Numbered from the stretch's first letter, positions 9,489 to 19,349 are shown. The stretch: 64,000 nt of DNA from Halorhabdus salina (GCF_013839425.1 NZ_JACDNP010000011.1:1-64000); one strand, 5' to 3'. Numbers and translations are program-made. The notes: generated from the letters alone by a model not told the origin.

Positions 9489-10856
9489 ATGGCCGACCCA
9501 ATGAGTGCCGCGCTGGACATCCAGCGTCGAGCCCTCGAAGAGATGACCGATGCCACCGAGACAGCCGCTGTGCTCGATGAGCGCCTCGAAACGATGGGTG
9601 ACGTCGAGGTCGGACAGACGCCAGCCGACGTCGTTTACGAGGAGAACAAGCTCGAACTCCTCCACTACGACGCCGAGGCGGCGGGTATCGACGTGCCCGA
9701 AGACGAACAGGAGAAAGTGCCGATTCTCCTGGTGTTTGCGCTGATCAACAAGCCGTACATCCTCGATCTGCAACCCGACCGGTCAGTGGTGCGTCGCCTG
9801 CTGGAGGCGGGTCACGACGTCTACATGATCGACTGGAACGAGCCCTCGCGGCTCGACCAGCACCTTACGCTCGACGATTACGTCAATCGGTACATCGAGA
9901 ATAGCGTTGACGTGGTCCGCGAGCGCTCGGGCCAGGACGCGATCAACCTGCTGGGGTACTGTATGGGCGGGACGATGAGTACGATGTACGCCGCGCTCAA
10001 TCCCGAGAAAGTCAACGCACTAGGCCTCCTGGCGGCCGGGCTGTACTTCGAGGAGAGCGGCGGCGTCCTGGAGATGTGGGGCGAGGAAGAGTACTACGAT
10101 CCGGCGGCCGTGACCGACGCCGTCGGGAACGTCCCCGCGGACTTCCTCGACGTCGGGTTCGCACTGATGGATCCGATCGACAACTACGTCACCAAGTACG
10201 TTCGCTTCGCCGAGAACGTCGACAACGAGGAGTTCGTGAAGAACTTCGCCCGCATGGAGCAGTGGCTCGACGAGGGCATCGACGTCGCCGGCACGACGTA
10301 CACACAGTTCCTCGAGAAGATCTATCAGGGCAACGAGCTCTACGAAAACGAATTGACCCTCGACGACGAGCACGTCGACATCGAGAACATCGACATGCCC
10401 GTCATCCAGATCCTCGGGGAGTACGACCACCTCGTCCCCCCGGCGGCGAGCAAGCCATTCAACGATGTTATCCCGAGCGAGGACACGCACATCATCGAGT
10501 ACTCGACCGGCCATATCGGCCTCTCAGTGTCCTCGAGTACCCACGAGGACGTCTGGCCCGAGGTCGCCGAGTGGTTCAGCGAGCGGTCACAGGTCGAGGC
10601 AGACGAGGCCGAGGAATCGGTTGCAGGAGACACAGCCGAGGAATCGGCCGAGGCAGACGAACGTGACACTGAGACGGCCGAGGCATCACCGGGCGTCGAG
10701 ACGGTCGACGGCATCGGCCCGACATACGCCGAACGACTGCAGGCGGCCGGTATCGAGACGGTCGAGGATTTGGCCGAATCGGATCCCGAAACGGTCGCCG
10801 AAGCCGCCGAGGCTCCGGTCGGGCGCGTCAAGGACTGGTTCGAAACGATCGAATAG
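9489..10856 (+). CDS. phaC: PHA synthase catalytic subunit PhaC with HhH-like tail
   Basis: The 455-residue class III PHA synthase polymerises (R)-3-hydroxyacyl-CoA. The lipase-like box is GYCMGG with the nucleophile Cys158. Downstream the Asp (GEYDHL) and His (STGHIGLSV) complete the triad. Haloarchaeal PhaC proteins are known to need an extended C-terminus. Here residues after about 360 form an acidic Glu/Ala-rich linker followed by a 50-residue unit with a helix-hairpin-helix-like core ([17 protein letters not shown], then VEDLAE). I chose ATG 9489 rather than the in-frame GTG at 9480 because a GGAGTGA ribosome site precedes it and the GTG would lie inside the phaE stop region. It is last in phaR-phaP-phaE-phaC. 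Confidence 0.92.
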   Translation: MADPMSAALDIQRRALEEMTDATETAAVLDERLETMGDVEVGQTPADVVYEENKLELLHYDAEAAGIDVPEDEQEKVPILLVFALINKPYILDLQPDRSVVRRLLEAGHDVYMIDWNEPSRLDQHLTLDDYVNRYIENSVDVVRERSGQDAINLLGYCMGGTMSTMYAALNPEKVNALGLLAAGLYFEESGGVLEMWGEEEYYDPAAVTDAVGNVPADFLDVGFALMDPIDNYVTKYVRFAENVDNEEFVKNFARMEQWLDEGIDVAGTTYTQFLEKIYQGNELYENELTLDDEHVDIENIDMPVIQILGEYDHLVPPAASKPFNDVIPSEDTHIIEYSTGHIGLSVSSSTHEDVWPEVAEWFSERSQVEADEAEESVAGDTAEESAEADERDTETAEASPGVETVDGIGPTYAERLQAAGIETVEDLAESDPETVAEAAEAPVGRVKDWFETIE

Positions 10857-11003
10857 CGCCCGTCTCGCCGGATTCGGGTGGCTGGTCTCGGCGCATTTGG
10901 GCGCCACCGGTCGCTTCATCAATCGTGGCAGCATCCGTTCGGTTTACTTTCACTTTGGTTTGGGAACCTTCTTGAGGGAGTGCGCACAACAGATGCTACC
11001 ATA

Positions 11004-14000
11004 ATGGCTCGCGCGGAGAACACGGAGTTTATCGATCTCTTCGAAGAGTTCTACCGGGATTACTACCGTAACGAGATCGGCGAACTCGCCCAGAAGTACC
11101 CCAACGAGCAAAAGTCCCTGTTCGTCGACTACCAGGACCTCTACCGGTTCGATCCCGACCTGGCCGAGGACTACCGAAACAAACCCGACCAGCTTCAGGA
11201 GTACGCCGAGGAGGCCCTCCGTCTCTTTGACCTGCCGATCGACGTGAAACTCGGCCAGGCCCACGTCCGAATGACCAACCTCCCGGAATCGATGGACATC
11301 CGGGACATTCGAGCCGACCACCGTGGCCAGCTCGTCAGCATCCAGGGCATTATCCGGAAAGCGACGGAAGTCCGGCCGAAGATCACCGACGCCGCCTTCG
11401 AGTGCCAGCGCTGTGGGACCCTCACCCGCATCCCCCAGTCCACGGGCGATTTTCAGGAACCCCACGAGTGCCAGGGCTGTGAACGCCAGGGTCCCTTCCG
11501 GATCAACTTCGATCAATCGGAGTTCATCGACGCCCAGAAGCTCCGCGTCCAGGAGTCACCCGAAGGACTTCGCGGCGGGGAGACGCCCCAGAACATCGAC
11601 GTCAATATCGAGGACGACATCACCGGCCACGTCACCGCAGGCGATCACGTCCGCGTGACGGGCGTCCTGAAACTCGATCAGCGGGGCAACGATCGGGAGA
11701 AGTCCCCGATGTTCGATGTCTACATGGACGGCGTCGACGTCGAGATCGAGGACGAAGAGTTCGAGGAGATGGACATCGACGAGGCCGACAAAAAGGAAAT
11801 CGTCGCCCTCTCGGAAGAACGGGACATCTACGAGCAGATGACCGCCTCCATCGCCCCCTCGATCTACGGCTACGACCAGGAGAAACTCGCGATCGCCCTC
11901 CAACTATTCTCTGGCGTGACAAAACATCTTCCTGACGAATCTCGGATTCGTGGCGATCTGCACGTACTTCTAATCGGGGACCCTGGTACGGGAAAATGTG
12001 TAAAATATGATACAAATATTCGGCTTGCCGACGGAACGACGAGAGCGATCGGTGGCCTCGTAGAGGCGAACCTCGACGATCCGAAACCTGTCGACGACGG
12101 CGTCTGGGATCACGCGTCGATTCAGTTACCGACGCTCACGCCTGACGGTACGATACGGACCGCGGAAGCGACGAAGGTCTGGAAACGGGAGGCTCCCGAA
12201 CACCTCTGCCGAATCCGGACAGAGAGCGGGCGGGAGCTCGACGTGACGCCTTCCCATCCCCTGTTCGTCCAGCAGGACGGGGGACCGACGGCGATGGAAG
12301 CGGAACAACTGGAGGAGGGACAGTTCGTCGCCACGCCGCGGTCAGTTCCGACGGCCGAGGACGATCGAATCGAGGCAGAGTATCGCAAGTCTCAATCGCC
12401 TAATGCAGTACGATTTTCCGCACCCGGGAGCTGGACGCCCTCACTGGCTCGACTCGTCGGGTACGTCGTCGCGGAAGGGCACGTCGTCCACCGGGAGGAC
12501 AACACGGCGGATCTCCGGATCACGAACGAGGACGAGCCAGTCCTGGCGGACGCTCGATCGGTTTTCGAGACGCTCGAGTTGCCCTACTCTGAGGACGTAC
12601 GAGCGGAATCCGGCATCGCTCGGCTCCGTTGTCACTCCAGCGAGTTCGTCAGCTTTCTCGAATCTATCGAGCCGGCGATCCTCGAAAACTCGGCACAGCA
12701 ACGCGTCCCCGAAGGGATCAAGCGGGCGAGCGATTCCATTCGTCGGGCGTTCCTCCGGGCGTACGTCGAAGGGGAAGGCCACGTGGCCGCGTCAGAGCGT
12801 GAACTCACGGTCGCCTCAATGAGTAAAGCGTTGCTCGAAGACGTTCGCGGCCTGCTCACTTCCCTCGGCATCGACGCGAGTATTCACGAACGCGTCAACG
12901 GGAGCTATCGTCTCCGTATCAGTGGAGCTGACTTCGGTCGCTACATTTCGGAGGTGGGCTTCGTCACCGACCGAAAGCAACTCGCGGCGGAGTCCTACGA
13001 TGGGACGGTCGGCAACACAAACCGAGATGTCGTTCCTGTTTCCGGAGAGACACTCCGAGAGGTTCGCGAAGCACTCGCGCTCACGCAATCGGACTGCAAC
13101 GTTCCCAGAACTACCTACCAGCACTACGAGCGCGGCGACCGAAATCCCAGCCGGGAATCGCTGCGGGCTGTCGTCGACGCGTTCGAGGAGCGACTGGCGT
13201 GGCTGAAAGACCGACAAGACGGGCTGGCTGGCGACAACTGGAAGACGATCGTTGAACTGCGGGACGAACTCGGGATCTCCCAGCAATCTCTCGCCGACAG
13301 CATGGACGTCACCCAGACAGCGGTTAGCTACTACGAGCGCAACGAGGTCGCTCCTGACGGCGGTGAAACGGTCGCCGCCAGCGGCGTCGTCCGTGACCGA
13401 CTCGAAACAGCCCTCGCCGTTGAATCCACCGTCGACCGCTTGGGCGACCTCGCCACGAACGACGTTCGCTGGGATCGAATCGAATCGATCGACGCAGTCG
13501 AGCCCGACGGCGAGTGGGTCTACGACCTGGAAGTCGCAGGCACGCACAGCTACGTCTCCAACGGTGTCGTCTCGCACAACTCCCAGATTCTGCAGTACAT
13601 TCGCCACATCGCCCCACGGTCAGTTTTCACATCGGGGAAGGGATCCAGTTCGGCCGGGCTGTGCGTCACCGGAGACACGCGGATCCAGACTGAAAACGGA
13701 TTCAGACGGATTCGAGAGGTGGTCGACAAGGAAATCCCCGATCCAGTCGACGCCGAGACGGCCGCCGAGCGGTCGATCGACGTCCAGACGTTCGATCAGG
13801 ACGACGGCGAGATGGAGTCCAGGGAGTCGAGTCACGTCTGGCGGATGCCCGAGAAGCCGACGCGGCGGATCGAGACCGAGTACGGCAAAGAGATCGAAGC
13901 GTCGGTCAACACGCCGGTGTTGACCTGCGGGGCGGATGGGATCGAATGGACCGAGGTATCGGACGTCGAGGCCGGTGATTTCGTGGCCGCGCCGCGCTTC

Positions 14001-16256
14001 GAGAATCCCGACCGTGCCGGGGTCGACATCCGGGAGTTCCTGACGCTGACAACGGAGAAACTGCTGCTCACCGAGGACTCCATTGAGTTCTTCCGGACGG
14101 CACTCCGCGAGGAGTTCGGCACGTTGCGAGACGCAGCTGCTGAACTGGATCTCTCGGAGGACTTCATCTACTTGCACTTGAAGAACCGACACGTCCCGCT
14201 CGCGAAGCTCGACCGGATGCTCGATGCCATCGACGCGACGCGGCCGGACGTCGAGTTCGATCGCCTGATGGTGCGTCACGGCGACTCCATCACGATCCCG
14301 GAGACCTTCGACGCGGACCTGATGTATCTGCTCGGGTTGGTCTTTGGCGACGGTGACATCTCGCTGGACCGCCGCGGCGAGAATCGCGGGATGGTCCGCA
14401 TCTCCAACGGGGACGAACGACTGCTCGAACGGGCCGCCGACATTTTCGAATCGAAGTTCGACAAGCGCCCGGAGATCGAACGCCAGGACGACCGCGTGCC
14501 ATCGATTCGGGTCAGCAACGTCACGATCGCCCGGTTGTTCGCGAACGCGGGGATGGAGACGCCGAAAGAAGACCTCTCGCTCGATCCGCGACTCACGACG
14601 GCCGAACACGCCGACGCCTTCCTGCGCGGGCTGATGGATGCTGACGGCTCAGTCTCGGTACGGGGTGAGAAAGGCGGATCAAGCGTCCTGCTGTCGACGA
14701 TCAGCGAGTCCCTGGCCGAGCAGGTCCAACTCATGCTTGAGTCCTACGGCGTGAAGGCTCGACTCAGGGAACGCGATCGGCGTGGAACGTCCGAGTTGGC
14801 CAGCGGCCACGAGATTGAATCCAAGCACGTCCAGTACTTCTTGGAGATGTACGGTGCGGAGATCGACAGCTACGCCGAAGCGATCGGCTTCGAGAGCGCC
14901 GAGAAGGCGGCTGCACTCGAATCGATCGTCCGCGAGGAACGACGCCAGCCCGAGAAGCTCCCGGTCGGGTCGGCGCTGGCCGCTGTCGATGGCGTCGCTG
15001 GGGCGCACTACGAGAACGTCAAACGCGGCGATAACCCGGGTCGCGCTCGCGCCAGGTCGATGCTCGCGGACATCGACCTCGGGCCGGTCGAACCGCTCGT
15101 CGAGGAAGCCGTCGAGGCCGACCTCCGGTGGGAGGAAGTCGTCGCTGCCGTCGACACCGGCGAGAAGGAAGTCTTCGACCTGACCGTTCCGGAGACGCAC
15201 AACTTCGTCGGCAACGGACTGGTCACGCACAACACGGCGGCTGCTGTTCGCGACGACTTCGGCGACGGTCAACAGTGGACGCTGGAGGCAGGAGCGCTGG
15301 TGTTGGCCGACCGTGGCATTGCGGCTGTCGACGAACTCGACAAGATGCGGTCGGAAGATAGGTCGGCCATGCACGAAGCCCTCGAGCAGCAGTCCATCAG
15401 CATCTCAAAGGCTGGCATCAACGCTACCCTCAAGTCCAGATGTTCTCTCCTTGGCGCGGCAAACCCCAAGTACGGCCGCTTCGACCAGTACGAACCCATT
15501 GGCGAGCAGATCGACCTCGAACCCGCGCTGATCTCGCGCTTTGATCTCATTTTCACGGTCACTGACGAACCTGACGAGGAGAAAGACGCCGAACTGGCCG
15601 AACACATCCTCCGGACGAACTACGCGGGCGAACTCAACACCCATCGCGAGCAGAACAGCACGCCGGATTACAGCGCCGAGGAGGTCGATAACGTCACTGA
15701 CACGGTCGCCCCGGAGATCGACCCCGAACTCCTCCGGAAGTACGTCGCTTACGCCAAGCGCAGTTGCTTCCCGACGATGACAGAGGAGGCCAAGGCCGCG
15801 ATCCGGGACTTCTACGTCGAATTGCGGACGAAGGGTTCGGGCGAGGACGCGCCGGTCCCCGTCACGGCCCGGAAACTGGAAGCACTGGTGCGCCTCGCGG
15901 AGGCCAGCGCACGCGTGCGTCTCTCCGATACTGTCGAAGAGGCGGACGCCGAGCGCGTCATCGGGATCGTCCGGTCCTCCCTGGAGGACATCGGGATCGA
16001 CCCTGAGACGGGCGAACTCGACGCCGACGTGGTCGAAACGGGCACCTCCAAGTCCCAGCGCGATCGGATCAAGAACATTCGGGGGATCATCTCGGATATC
16101 GAGGAGGAGTACGACGAGGGCGCACCCGTCGACGTCGTGATCGAACGGGCAGAAGAGGTCGGCATGGAGGCCAGCAAGGCCGAACACGAAATCGAGAAAC
16201 TCAAACAGCAGGGCGAGGTCTACGAACCACGGAACGATCACTTGCGGACAACGTGA
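11004..16256 (+). CDS. mcm: MCM replicative helicase with two inteins
   Basis: The 1750-residue precursor becomes a normal 698-residue MCM once two inteins are removed. The exteins comprise an N-terminal domain with a CxxC / CxxC zinc ribbon (about residues 134-160) and hexamer-contact OB fold. The AAA+ core follows: Walker A GDPGTGK is interrupted directly after lysine by intein 1, and the GKGSSSAGL / TAAAVRDD junction by intein 2. Walker B is DELDKM and the arginine-finger region is SRFDLIF. A C-terminal winged-helix segment ends the protein. Start ATG 11004 gives MARAENTEFIDLFEEFY, the usual MCM beginning. MCM is the 3'-5' replicative helicase, so splicing should be needed for function. 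It sits between the PHA operon and tfb. Confidence 0.95.
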   Translation: MARAENTEFIDLFEEFYRDYYRNEIGELAQKYPNEQKSLFVDYQDLYRFDPDLAEDYRNKPDQLQEYAEEALRLFDLPIDVKLGQAHVRMTNLPESMDIRDIRADHRGQLVSIQGIIRKATEVRPKITDAAFECQRCGTLTRIPQSTGDFQEPHECQGCERQGPFRINFDQSEFIDAQKLRVQESPEGLRGGETPQNIDVNIEDDITGHVTAGDHVRVTGVLKLDQRGNDREKSPMFDVYMDGVDVEIEDEEFEEMDIDEADKKEIVALSEERDIYEQMTASIAPSIYGYDQEKLAIALQLFSGVTKHLPDESRIRGDLHVLLIGDPGTGKCVKYDTNIRLADGTTRAIGGLVEANLDDPKPVDDGVWDHASIQLPTLTPDGTIRTAEATKVWKREAPEHLCRIRTESGRELDVTPSHPLFVQQDGGPTAMEAEQLEEGQFVATPRSVPTAEDDRIEAEYRKSQSPNAVRFSAPGSWTPSLARLVGYVVAEGHVVHREDNTADLRITNEDEPVLADARSVFETLELPYSEDVRAESGIARLRCHSSEFVSFLESIEPAILENSAQQRVPEGIKRASDSIRRAFLRAYVEGEGHVAASERELTVASMSKALLEDVRGLLTSLGIDASIHERVNGSYRLRISGADFGRYISEVGFVTDRKQLAAESYDGTVGNTNRDVVPVSGETLREVREALALTQSDCNVPRTTYQHYERGDRNPSRESLRAVVDAFEERLAWLKDRQDGLAGDNWKTIVELRDELGISQQSLADSMDVTQTAVSYYERNEVAPDGGETVAASGVVRDRLETALAVESTVDRLGDLATNDVRWDRIESIDAVEPDGEWVYDLEVAGTHSYVSNGVVSHNSQILQYIRHIAPRSVFTSGKGSSSAGLCVTGDTRIQTENGFRRIREVVDKEIPDPVDAETAAERSIDVQTFDQDDGEMESRESSHVWRMPEKPTRRIETEYGKEIEASVNTPVLTCGADGIEWTEVSDVEAGDFVAAPRFENPDRAGVDIREFLTLTTEKLLLTEDSIEFFRTALREEFGTLRDAAAELDLSEDFIYLHLKNRHVPLAKLDRMLDAIDATRPDVEFDRLMVRHGDSITIPETFDADLMYLLGLVFGDGDISLDRRGENRGMVRISNGDERLLERAADIFESKFDKRPEIERQDDRVPSIRVSNVTIARLFANAGMETPKEDLSLDPRLTTAEHADAFLRGLMDADGSVSVRGEKGGSSVLLSTISESLAEQVQLMLESYGVKARLRERDRRGTSELASGHEIESKHVQYFLEMYGAEIDSYAEAIGFESAEKAAALESIVREERRQPEKLPVGSALAAVDGVAGAHYENVKRGDNPGRARARSMLADIDLGPVEPLVEEAVEADLRWEEVVAAVDTGEKEVFDLTVPETHNFVGNGLVTHNTAAAVRDDFGDGQQWTLEAGALVLADRGIAAVDELDKMRSEDRSAMHEALEQQSISISKAGINATLKSRCSLLGAANPKYGRFDQYEPIGEQIDLEPALISRFDLIFTVTDEPDEEKDAELAEHILRTNYAGELNTHREQNSTPDYSAEEVDNVTDTVAPEIDPELLRKYVAYAKRSCFPTMTEEAKAAIRDFYVELRTKGSGEDAPVPVTARKLEALVRLAEASARVRLSDTVEEADAERVIGIVRSSLEDIGIDPETGELDADVVETGTSKSQRDRIKNIRGIISDIEEEYDEGAPVDVVIERAEEVGMEASKAEHEIEKLKQQGEVYEPRNDHLRTT
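11997..13580 (+). other. Intein 1 in MCM Walker A (CDC21-a site), 528 aa
   Basis: The insert starts with Cys332 of the precursor, directly after GDPGTGK, and ends in HN followed by extein Ser. It is in frame and 528 codons long. Block A begins CVKYDTNIRLADG; block B contains TPSHPLF; block G ends VVSHN. Two LAGLIDADG-type blocks (LARLVGYVVAEG near 12446 and FLRAYVEGEG near 12748) mark a DOD homing endonuclease. Between the endonuclease and the C-terminal splicing block lie two helix-turn-helix segments of XRE type (about 13053-13180 and 13257-13355). Both endonuclease blocks retain acidic residues (Glu), so activity is possible but unproven. Confidence 0.93.
13662..15233 (+). other. Intein 2 in MCM (CDC21-b site), 524 aa
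   Basis: The second intein starts at Cys887 after the extein sequence SSSAGL and ends LVTHN before extein Thr. It is 524 codons long and in frame. Only 27 extein residues separate it from intein 1. The N-terminal block is CVTGDTRIQTENG; the endonuclease blocks are LLGLVFGDGD (near 14325) and FLRGLMDADG (near 14620), both with intact Asp, so this homing endonuclease looks complete. A helix-turn-helix-like segment (about 14104-14232) lies upstream of the endonuclease core and a second possible one near 14965-15080. The position is the known b site of archaeal Cdc21/MCM inteins. Confidence 0.93.
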
Positions 16257-16275
16257 TCGGAGTGGTCCGTGGTGA

Positions 16276-17193
16276 TCAATCGCCGTCAGCTTTTGCGGTA
16301 GTGGCTCCGCCCTCACCCATCGCCGCATCGCAAATATCCTGGTACGTCGACCGAAGTGTGGCTGGCGCGACGCCCGCGACGTCGGCAGCCTGTTGCTGGG
16401 TCACGTCGGCCCCGTGTTCGCGGGCGGCGGTGTACAGACAGGCGGCGGCGACGCCGCTGGGAGCGCGGCCACCAGCAAGGGTTCGATCCACGACGATCGC
16501 CGCGAACTCGGTCGCTCGGCGCTCGATCGCCGGATCGAGATCCAACTGGTCGGCAAAGCGGGGCAGATATTCACGCGGGTCGATCGGTCCCGTATCGAGC
16601 CCGAGTTCCTGATTGAGTGCGGCGTAGGCGACCGTCAACTCGTCGCTGCTCGCCTGGGCGACGGCCGTCACCTCCTCGACCATGCGTGAGACGTCCGCCG
16701 TCCGACAGACGGCATAGACAGTTGCGGCCGCCATGCCTTCGATCGTCCGACCGTGTAACAGCCCGGCATCCTGTCCAGCCTCAAAGAGAACACACGCGTC
16801 GTCCCGGAAGCTGTCTGTGAGGGATAATTGATCGACGAGCCGCCGGATCTCCATCATGCCGTACATGCGGTTCCGGTCGGCCTTCGAGGCCGTCCGGGAA
16901 CGGCGATGCTGGCGGCGAAGTCGGGCCATTCGGCGTCGCCGTCGCGGCGGAGCACCGCGATCGCGACCGATCCGGGTCGAGAATCCGCGATCGTGTCTGG
17001 CACGCGAGAGCGGGGGGCCGGTCCGGCGGCGCTGCTCGCCGTCGGCGTCCTCGAAGGTTCGCCATTCAGGACCAGGGTCGATGCGTGATTCGTCGACGAC
17101 CAAGCCACAGTCGGTACAGATCGTTTCGCGGTCGCGACGCGACAGTTCGCTGTCGCATTCCGGGCATTGCCCGGTCGAGCGTGGAGGGTGCAC
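16276..17193 (-). CDS. tfb: Transcription initiation factor TFB
   Basis: This is a 305-residue archaeal homologue of TFIIB, which bridges TBP-bound promoters and RNA polymerase. The N-terminal zinc ribbon has Cys10, Cys13, Cys26 and Cys29. A B-reader region (EWRTFEDADG) and an Arg-rich linker follow, with RRRRRMARLRRQHRRSR near 80-100. Two cyclin repeats of about 90 residues each complete the protein; the second includes TQQQAADVAGVAPATLRSTYQDI. Haloarchaea keep several TFB paralogues with distinct promoter sets; which one this is cannot be told here. It is convergent with mcm, with 19 bases between stops. Confidence 0.93.
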   Translation of the reverse strand: MHPPRSTGQCPECDSELSRRDRETICTDCGLVVDESRIDPGPEWRTFEDADGEQRRRTGPPLSRARHDRGFSTRIGRDRGAPPRRRRRMARLRRQHRRSRTASKADRNRMYGMMEIRRLVDQLSLTDSFRDDACVLFEAGQDAGLLHGRTIEGMAAATVYAVCRTADVSRMVEEVTAVAQASSDELTVAYAALNQELGLDTGPIDPREYLPRFADQLDLDPAIERRATEFAAIVVDRTLAGGRAPSGVAAACLYTAAREHGADVTQQQAADVAGVAPATLRSTYQDICDAAMGEGGATTAKADGD

Positions 17194-17256
17194 GGTGGCT
17201 GAGAAGAGTAAATTGAACGTAATTAATCCATTGATACTACATTCTGGAGTGAACGT

Positions 17257-17679
17257 TCAGAGATGGTCGACAATTGCATCGGCGAGAGTCGTGTGCTCGT
17301 CCTTCGAGACGGTCGGTCGGCCGCGAAACAACGCGTGAATCGGGCCAGCAGCGTCGTCTTCGAAGCGCGGGACGATGTGGGCGTGAACGTGTGGGACCTC
17401 CTGGCCGGCGGCCTCGCCATTGTTGACGGCGACGGTTGTTGCCGGTGCATCCACGGCGGCTTCGACGGCCGGGACGACGTCGTGGACGGCGTCGTAGAAG
17501 CCCGACGCCGTTTCGGCAGGAACGTCGTCGAGTTGTTCGTAGTGGGCCTTGGGGACGACAAGCGTATGCCCTTTGGCAAGCGGATTCGCATCCAGGAACG
17601 CCAGAGCATCGGGCGTCTCGTGGACGGTGTGGCTGGGTACGTCCTCAGCGACGATCGCACAGAACACGCAGTCTGTCAT
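17257..17679 (-). CDS. HIT-family nucleotide hydrolase or transferase
   Basis: The 140-residue protein starts MTDCVFC, with a CxxC pair common in this family for zinc binding. It carries the histidine triad as PHVHAHIVPRF near residue 100, and the FLDANPLAKGHTLVVPK segment is typical. HIT proteins hydrolyse nucleotide conjugates such as AMP-lysine, Ap4A or adenosine phosphoramidate. It is divergent from the galT-like gene at 17762; the two share a short intergenic region. The physiological substrate is not predictable. Confidence 0.9.
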   Translation of the reverse strand: MTDCVFCAIVAEDVPSHTVHETPDALAFLDANPLAKGHTLVVPKAHYEQLDDVPAETASGFYDAVHDVVPAVEAAVDAPATTVAVNNGEAAGQEVPHVHAHIVPRFEDDAAGPIHALFRGRPTVSKDEHTTLADAIVDHL

Positions 17680-17761
17680 GGTAGAAGGGTGGCGTCCCCA
17701 GCCCAAAAACCGCCGGGTCCCGCCTAGCTTTTTGAGTACGCTATACGAAGGTGATATCAGC

Positions 17762-18769
17762 ATGTCATTCCAGTTCGATCCCGAGGTCCAGGCGACGTGG
17801 TTCCACAGCCCCCTAGAGGACTTCGAGGAGGTATCCGTCGAGACAGAGGTCCGCCGGGACCCACTCACCGGCCGACAGAGTCGTATCGTCTCGGAGAACT
17901 TCGTCCGGCCGGACGGTCAACCGGACATCGACGCGGTCGTCAACGACGACGAGGGCTGTTTCTTCTGTCCCGAAATGGTGACCGACGCGACCCCGACCTA
18001 TCCCGACTGGGTGGGCTTCGACCGTGGATCATGGGGTGAAGCGACCTCGTTCCCGAATCTCAACCCGTACGGCGATCACTCCAACGTCGTCGTCCTCACT
18101 GACGATCATTACGTCCCGATCGAGGAGTTCACCGTCCAGCAGTTCACCGACGGGCTAGCAGCTGCTTTGGAGTTCGTCGACGTCGCCTTCGAGTCCGACG
18201 CCGCCGACGAGTACGCCTCGATCAACATGAATTTCCTGCGACCGGCGGGTAGCAGTATTATCCACCCCCACATGCAGACCTTAGTCGACGAGTGTGGGAC
18301 CAATCGTCAGGCCGAACGGGCCGAAGCCGCCCGTGCCTACCGGGATGAACACGACGAGAACTACTGGGAGACCCTTCTCGCGGAGACCGCAGATAGCGAT
18401 CGTCATATCGGTTCGACGGGAGACGTCGAGTGGCTGGCACCCTACGCACCGAAACACCACCGCCACGTCCGCGGGGTCGCCCCTGACGTGACCGTCCCAG
18501 ATCCGGACGATCCCGTCGTCGAAGACTTCGCAGAGGGGATCGTCTCGATACTGGAATACTTCGGGTCGGCAGGACACAATAGCTTCAACCTCGCGGTGAC
18601 ACTACAGGACGACGATCCGGCGAACCCGCCCGTCGTCGATCTGGTTGCCCGGTCGGTGTTCGATCAGTACTACTGGTCAGACTCGCCGTTCTTCGTCACA
18701 CTCCACGACGAGAGTGTCGTGGACGTACCGCCGGAAGAGTACGCAAGAGAGGCCGTTGAGTTTCTCTAA
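17762..18769 (+). CDS. galT: Galactose-1-phosphate uridylyltransferase-like protein
   Basis: The 335-residue protein belongs to the HIT superfamily, GalT branch. It has a CFFC zinc pair near residue 65, the NPYGDHSNVVVLTDDH segment, and the active-site-like SSIIHPHMQTL motif near 160-170. Bacterial GalT has HPHxQ, which is matched here as HPHMQ. GalT swaps UMP between UDP-glucose and galactose-1-phosphate in the Leloir pathway. No other Leloir gene is nearby, so it may act on another sugar phosphate. A TATA-like GCTATACG lies near 17740, about 22-25 bases before the ATG. I chose ATG 17762 (MSFQFDPEVQ); longer forms run into the promoter and the divergent HIT gene. Confidence 0.8.
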   Translation: MSFQFDPEVQATWFHSPLEDFEEVSVETEVRRDPLTGRQSRIVSENFVRPDGQPDIDAVVNDDEGCFFCPEMVTDATPTYPDWVGFDRGSWGEATSFPNLNPYGDHSNVVVLTDDHYVPIEEFTVQQFTDGLAAALEFVDVAFESDAADEYASINMNFLRPAGSSIIHPHMQTLVDECGTNRQAERAEAARAYRDEHDENYWETLLAETADSDRHIGSTGDVEWLAPYAPKHHRHVRGVAPDVTVPDPDDPVVEDFAEGIVSILEYFGSAGHNSFNLAVTLQDDDPANPPVVDLVARSVFDQYYWSDSPFFVTLHDESVVDVPPEEYAREAVEFL

Positions 18770-18800
18770 GTGATTGCCCGCGGCCGGCGTCGGTCTGCCG

Positions 18801-19028
18801 TCACTCGAGTAGCGGCATCGCGATGCCGAAGATCAACGGGGCGAACAAACCGATCAAAATACCGGCGATCTCCATGTCGAGCAACAGTCCCGCTTCCCAG
18901 TCGGGGAGCGAGCCGACGACGGCCGGACCGACAACGTGACCGAGACCGCCGATCAGGAACATCGCTGCCCCGAGGATGAAACCGCGTCGTGCCAGCGAGG
19001 GATAATTCAGATTCTGTGTCGTTGACAT
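18801..19028 (-). CDS. Small haloarchaeal membrane protein (75 aa)
   Basis: The protein has two transmembrane helices: residues 16-36 (FILGAAMFLIGGLGHVVG) and 50-72 (MEIAGILIGLFAPLIFGIA). The N-terminus MSTTQNLNYPSLARRG is short and basic. It resembles small conserved haloarchaeal membrane proteins of unknown function. The ATG at 19028 is favoured over the ATG at 19094 because the intervening stretch is AT-rich and promoter-like, with TATAACC near 19040. It is convergent with the galT-like gene. Confidence 0.7.
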   Translation of the reverse strand: MSTTQNLNYPSLARRGFILGAAMFLIGGLGHVVGPAVVGSLPDWEAGLLLDMEIAGILIGLFAPLIFGIAMPLLE

Positions 19029-19118
19029 CGTTTCGGATTTTATAACCTTGGTAAAAAGACTTTCGTCACGACGGCGGCGAACAGAAAAGGTCATAGGACC
19101 TGCTACGAGAGAATACGT

Positions 19119-19349
19119 ATGCTCGACATTGTCCTCGAACAGCTTACGACAGTTCTCTACGCAGCCATCGCTGGTCTCCTGAGCGTCGGCGGCTTTCTGG
19201 TCGAATCCGCAGGCATCGACACGCTCATGGCCGGCCAGAGTATGCTGGGTGCCTGGGAAGCAGTCGTCGGGATCCTGTTACTCGTCGCCGGCGTGAAACT
19301 GGTTCGCGAGAAGGTACTGGTCGAGTTTGTCGACGCTTCCGAGGCCTGA
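19119..19349 (+). CDS. Small membrane protein (76 aa)
   Basis: This protein has two hydrophobic helices (about residues 8-31 and 44-65), MLDIVLEQLTTVLYAAIAG at the N-terminus and an acidic cytoplasmic tail ending VDASEA. It is divergent from the 75-residue membrane protein at 18801-19028, with 90 bases between starts. No family is recognised. The codon choice (GC-ending) looks like that of its neighbours, so it is probably a real gene. Confidence 0.6.
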   Translation: MLDIVLEQLTTVLYAAIAGLLSVGGFLVESAGIDTLMAGQSMLGAWEAVVGILLLVAGVKLVREKVLVEFVDASEA

